Assembly: GCA_016184115.1 (NCBI GenBank)
Contig: JACPDH010000052.1
Coordinates: 35,587-99,586, forward strand
Source: Acidobacteriota bacterium
Lineage (GTDB): Bacteria; Acidobacteriota; Thermoanaerobaculia; Gp7-AA8
Length of the DNA: 64,000 nucleotides
Reading direction: 5' to 3'
Shown here: piece after piece, positions 61,538-64,000 of the stretch
Layout of the letters: each line of letters opens with the position of its first letter
Numbering within the stretch: the stretch's first letter is position 1
Made by a program: the position numbers and the translations under genes
Notes under the pieces: generated by a model
What the model was told of the DNA's origin: nothing
What the model saw: only the letters and a program-made list of their open reading frames with translations
Databases searched by the model: none

Positions 61538-62071
61538 CTACCCGAACATCCATCTGCACACGACGATCGCGGCGATCACGGCGACCGCGTCGGCGATCAG
61601 CGCGGCCGGAACCGCATGTCGCGTCCGCCGCACGCCGACGGCGCCGAAGTAGACCGCGAGCACGTAGAACGTCGTCTCGGTGCTGCCATACATCGTCGCC
61701 GCGGTCCGGCCAAGGAGTGAGTCGGGGCCTGCAGTCTTCACGATGTCGGTCATCAGTGCCAGAGATCCGCTGCCCGACAATGAGCGGAGCACCGCGAGCG
61801 GAAACAGCTCCGGAGGGAAGCTCACGGCACTCAGTGCGGGAGCGAGCGCTGCCGTCAGCAGATCCATCGCGCCCGCGCCTCGAAACATCCCGATCGCCAC
61901 GAGAATCGCAACGAGAAACGGGATGATTCGGATCGCGACCTCGAAGCCCTCCTTCGCCCCTTCGACGAAGACCTCGTAGACCTTCACGCCGCGGATCGCG
62001 CCAACCGCGGGGATCAGGACGAGGAGGACGGGAATCGCCCAGAGCGAGACGAGATCGAGCGCTCCCCTCAC
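61538..62071 (-). CDS. spmB: SpmB-like membrane protein (nucleoside-recognition domain)
   Basis: The 177-residue product has four to five hydrophobic helices and the Gate/nucleoside-recognition pattern shared by SpmA and SpmB: VAIRIIPFLVAILVAIGMFRGAGAM near residue 45, LRSLSGSGSLALMTDI near 95 and TAATMYGSTETTFYVLAVYFGAVG near 120. In Bacillus it is needed for full spore-core dehydration, but homologues occur widely in non-sporulating Gram-negatives with unknown function. The GTG start at 62071 overlaps the spmA stop. Confidence 0.88.
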   Translation of the reverse strand: MRGALDLVSLWAIPVLLVLIPAVGAIRGVKVYEVFVEGAKEGFEVAIRIIPFLVAILVAIGMFRGAGAMDLLTAALAPALSAVSFPPELFPLAVLRSLSGSGSLALMTDIVKTAGPDSLLGRTAATMYGSTETTFYVLAVYFGAVGVRRTRHAVPAALIADAVAVIAAIVVCRWMFG

Positions 62072-62682
62072 GCTGCACCCTGCTCATCATCCGCCTCCTC
62101 GCGCTCCGGGAAGAAGCGCTGGAGCGCGAAGGCGGCGACGACGCCGGCGGTGGTTCCCGCAGCAGTTGCAACGAGCGTGGTGCCGATGATCGACGTGGGC
62201 ATCCGCGACCCGGAGGCCACGAGAACACCGATCGCCGTGGCTGGGATCAGCTGCACGCCCGCCGTCAGGACCGATAGAAACGTCACCATGGCGTTCGTCG
62301 CTGTCGACGGACGCGGGTTGAGTGATTGAAGCTCCTCCATCGCCTTGATCCCGAGCGGTGTCGCGGCGTTGTTGAGGCCAAGGGCGTTCGCCGCGAGGCT
62401 CATTGCGATCGCCCCGATTGCAGGATGGTCGGCAGGAACAGCTGGGAAGAGCCGACGCAAGACGGGAGCGATCAGGCGCGAGAGCAAAGCCACGAGTCCC
62501 GCCTTCTCGGCAACGCGCATGATGCCGAGCCAGAGCGCCATGATCCCGACGAGGCCGAGCGAGATCTGCACCGCCGTCGTCGCGCCGTCGATCGCCCCGG
62601 CCGTCAGATTGTCCGGCGTGCCGGTCACTGCGGCCACGACGAGCGCGACCGCCATCAGTCCCAGCCAGATCCAGTTCAGCAT
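62068..62682 (-). CDS. spmA: SpmA-like membrane protein (nucleoside-recognition domain)
   Basis: The 204-residue product starts MLNWIWLGLMAVALVVA and has about five hydrophobic helices. Conserved blocks are LGLVGIMALWLGIMRVAEKAGL near residue 41, AMSLAANALGLNNAATPLGIKAMEELQ near 93 and NAMVTFLSVLTAGVQLIPAT near 130. ATG 62682 lies 8 nt after the era stop; a GTG at 62721 inside era is an alternative. It is coupled to spmB. Its cellular role outside sporulation is unknown. Confidence 0.88.
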   Translation of the reverse strand: MLNWIWLGLMAVALVVAAVTGTPDNLTAGAIDGATTAVQISLGLVGIMALWLGIMRVAEKAGLVALLSRLIAPVLRRLFPAVPADHPAIGAIAMSLAANALGLNNAATPLGIKAMEELQSLNPRPSTATNAMVTFLSVLTAGVQLIPATAIGVLVASGSRMPTSIIGTTLVATAAGTTAGVVAAFALQRFFPEREEADDEQGAA

Positions 62683-62689
62683 GCCCCGA

Positions 62690-63643
62690 TCAATCGCCGC
62701 CGAGCGGCCACTCGAGCTCACCGAGGAAGCGCTGGTCGTCGCGCCAGTTCTCGTGGACCTTGACGTGCGTCTGCAGAAAGACCTTCGTGCCGAAGATGCT
62801 CTCGAGCTCGATCCGCGCTTCGGTCCCGATCGCCTTGATCACATCGCCTCGCGATCCGATGACGATCTTCTTCTGCGATTCGCGCTCCACGAAAATCGAG
62901 GCGTAGATGCGAATCAGTCCGGTCTCCCCATCCTCTTCCCAACGATCGATGCCGACCGCGGTCGTGTACGGCATCTCCTCGCTCGTCTTCGCAAGGAGTT
63001 TCTCGCGCACGATCTCCGCCGCGAGGAAACGCTCGGGCTGGGTCGTGTAATCGTCGGCTGGATACAGCGCTTCTCCCCTGGGGAGCGCACCGAAGAGCAC
63101 GCCGAGAAGCTCATCGGTCCCGTCCCCTTCCGCTGCAGAGATCGGGACGATCTCGTCGAAGATGCCAGTGTCGGCGTACTTCGCGATGAGCGGAAGCAGC
63201 GCGTTCTTCTTCAACAGGTCGATTTTGTTGAGGCCGAGTACGCGCTTCGCCTTCGTCCCCTTCGTCGCGGCGAGCATCTTCAGCACGAACTCGTCGCCGT
63301 GCCCGAACGACTGAGATGCGTCGACCATCGTCAAAATCACGTCGGCTTCGCCGAAGGCCGAATTCACATGAGCCATCATCCGCGCATTCAGCTTGTGGAG
63401 CGGTTTGTGAATCCCGGGCGTGTCGAGGAAGACGATCTGCCCGCGCGCCTCCGTGTGGATTCCGACGATCCGGTTGCGCGTCGTCTGCGGTTTGTCGGAG
63501 ACGATCGAGACCTTCTGCCCGAGGATCCGATTGAGGAGCGTCGACTTTCCGGCGTTTGGCCGTCCGACGATCGCGACGATGCCCGACTTCGTCGCCGGTG
63601 CCTGAACCATCGTCGCGGGCTTCCTCGTCTTGTCGCGGCTCAT
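62690..63643 (-). CDS. era: GTPase Era
   Basis: Era is a ribosome-assembly GTPase that binds the 3' end of 16S rRNA. The 317-residue product has G1 GRPNAGKST at residues 27-35, the switch I PQTTRNRIVGI near 52, G3 DTPGIHKPL near 74, G4 NKIDLL near 139 and a C-terminal KH domain (ASIFVERESQKKIVIGSRGDVIKAIG). A short N-terminal extension (residues 1-18) precedes the usual start. The ATG overlaps the corC-like stop as ATGA. Confidence 0.95.
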   Translation of the reverse strand: MSRDKTRKPATMVQAPATKSGIVAIVGRPNAGKSTLLNRILGQKVSIVSDKPQTTRNRIVGIHTEARGQIVFLDTPGIHKPLHKLNARMMAHVNSAFGEADVILTMVDASQSFGHGDEFVLKMLAATKGTKAKRVLGLNKIDLLKKNALLPLIAKYADTGIFDEIVPISAAEGDGTDELLGVLFGALPRGEALYPADDYTTQPERFLAAEIVREKLLAKTSEEMPYTTAVGIDRWEEDGETGLIRIYASIFVERESQKKIVIGSRGDVIKAIGTEARIELESIFGTKVFLQTHVKVHENWRDDQRFLGELEWPLGGD

Positions 63644-64000
63644 GCTCTCTCCGCGACGCTCTCGGCGGGAACCGAAACCTCGCGCGTCACCCGAACGCGG
63701 TAGATTCGCTTGCGATCGGCCCTCTCGACCTCGAACACGAGTCCGTTCTTCTTCACGACTTCGGCGACCTTCGGTACGCGGCCCGTCGCGGTGAAGATGA
63801 GGCCCGCCACGGTCTCGTACCCTTCATCGTCGATATCGACGCCAAAGACCTCGTGGATACTCTCCGTCCGCGTCATGCCGTTGACGAGATAGACGCCCGG
63901 CTCGATCTCGACGACCGAAGCCTCGTCGTCCTCATGCTCGTCGGAAATGTCGCCGACGATCTCCTCGACGACGTCTTCGATCGACGCGAGTCCGGCAGTA
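63640..64000 (-). CDS. CorC/HlyC-type CBS and transporter-associated domain protein (5' end outside window)
   Basis: The frame is open to the right edge, so only the last 119 codons are present. They begin TAGLASIEDVVEEIVGDISDE, the end of the second CBS domain in CorC/HlyC/CNNM proteins. The C-terminal CorC_HlyC domain follows (PGVYLVNGMTRTESI, then GYETVAGLIFTATGRVPKVAEVV). Such proteins are linked to magnesium or cobalt efflux and membrane integrity. Whether a DUF21 membrane domain or only CBS domains lie upstream cannot be seen. The gene is coupled to era; ybeY commonly lies further upstream in this order. Confidence 0.88.
   Translation of the reverse strand, partial: TAGLASIEDVVEEIVGDISDEHEDDEASVVEIEPGVYLVNGMTRTESIHEVFGVDIDDEGYETVAGLIFTATGRVPKVAEVVKKNGLVFEVERADRKRIYRVRVTREVSVPAESVAERA

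Noticed and set aside
61538..62682. spmA/spmB taken as evidence of a spore-former
   Set aside because: LPS, msbA and outer-membrane porin genes point to a Gram-negative envelope, and spmAB occur widely outside spore-formers.
62345..63703. A plus-strand open frame of over 450 codons
   Set aside because: Antisense to era and spmA, both of which are clear on the minus strand.

Overview
The window is GC-rich and almost entirely coding, with nearly all genes on the minus strand. It carries Gram-negative envelope genes (an LptC-like protein, lpxB, msbA, a bifunctional PBP), a large ELWxxDGT-repeat protein, DUF4388-type modules and several multiheme cytochromes c. This mix suggests an Acidobacteriota-like bacterium (Thermoanaerobaculia or a relative) with anaerobic respiration. 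The taxonomic call is an inference from gene content and has not been tested.

Layout, read along the minus strand from high to low coordinates. (1) 64.0-57.8 kb: corC-like (cut by the window edge), era, spmA, spmB, a repeat-filled spacer, gamma-carbonic anhydrase, aspS, aroB and a terminator. (2) 57.8-53.4 kb: a plus-strand pair (small DUF4388-associated protein and histidine kinase), a minus-strand PBP1A, and a plus-strand stand-alone receiver that lies antisense inside the 3' end of the PBP frame. (3) 53.4-41.9 kb: a membrane protein, uvrB, a 229-bp structured inverted-repeat element, uvrC, a DUF4388/SPOR-like protein, a NYN-domain protein, rnpB (RNase P RNA), an LD-carboxypeptidase, a CNB-FHA protein and recG. 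(4) 41.9-29.2 kb: an inverted-repeat spacer, trpS, scpA, scpB, rluB, cmk, rpsA, sppA, HU, HIT, VanZ-like, lpxB, msbA and a DUF374 acyltransferase. (5) 29.0-15.8 kb, the accessory respiratory region: a sigma-54 activator, a seven-heme TPR cytochrome, a plus-strand alpha/beta hydrolase, bfd-bfr, and a six-gene operon. That operon encodes a Tat-exported molybdopterin oxidoreductase, a four-cluster ferredoxin, an NrfD-type membrane subunit, a coiled-coil porin, a small secreted protein and an octaheme cytochrome c. (6) 15.2-1 kb: a plus-strand ELWxxDGT protein, then yicC-gmk-rpoZ-coaBC-udg4, priA, a thioredoxin/TPR protein, a plus-strand orphan, accA, recJ and an LptC-like gene cut by the window edge.

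The best candidate for an undescribed system is the respiratory operon at 15.8-23.5 kb. Its predicted parts form a route from quinol (NrfD) through an FeS/Mo enzyme, plus a periplasmic octaheme cytochrome and an outer-membrane pore. Upstream lie a GG-N10-GC sigma-54 promoter and GTTGC/GCAAC dyads at enhancer distance, and a sigma-54 activator gene is encoded about 4 kb away. The catalytic-subunit gene is broken in this sequence by an exact 11-bp tandem duplication; removing one copy restores a full-length frame of about 741 codons.

The second notable object is the 229-bp element between uvrB and uvrC. Two 34-bp terminal inverted repeats (31/34 matches) enclose two internal 20-bp inverted repeats (19/20 each), so the whole element can fold as a three-way junction. 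One terminal repeat supplies the uvrC start codon. I saw no tRNA, CRISPR array, transposase, integrase or phage gene.
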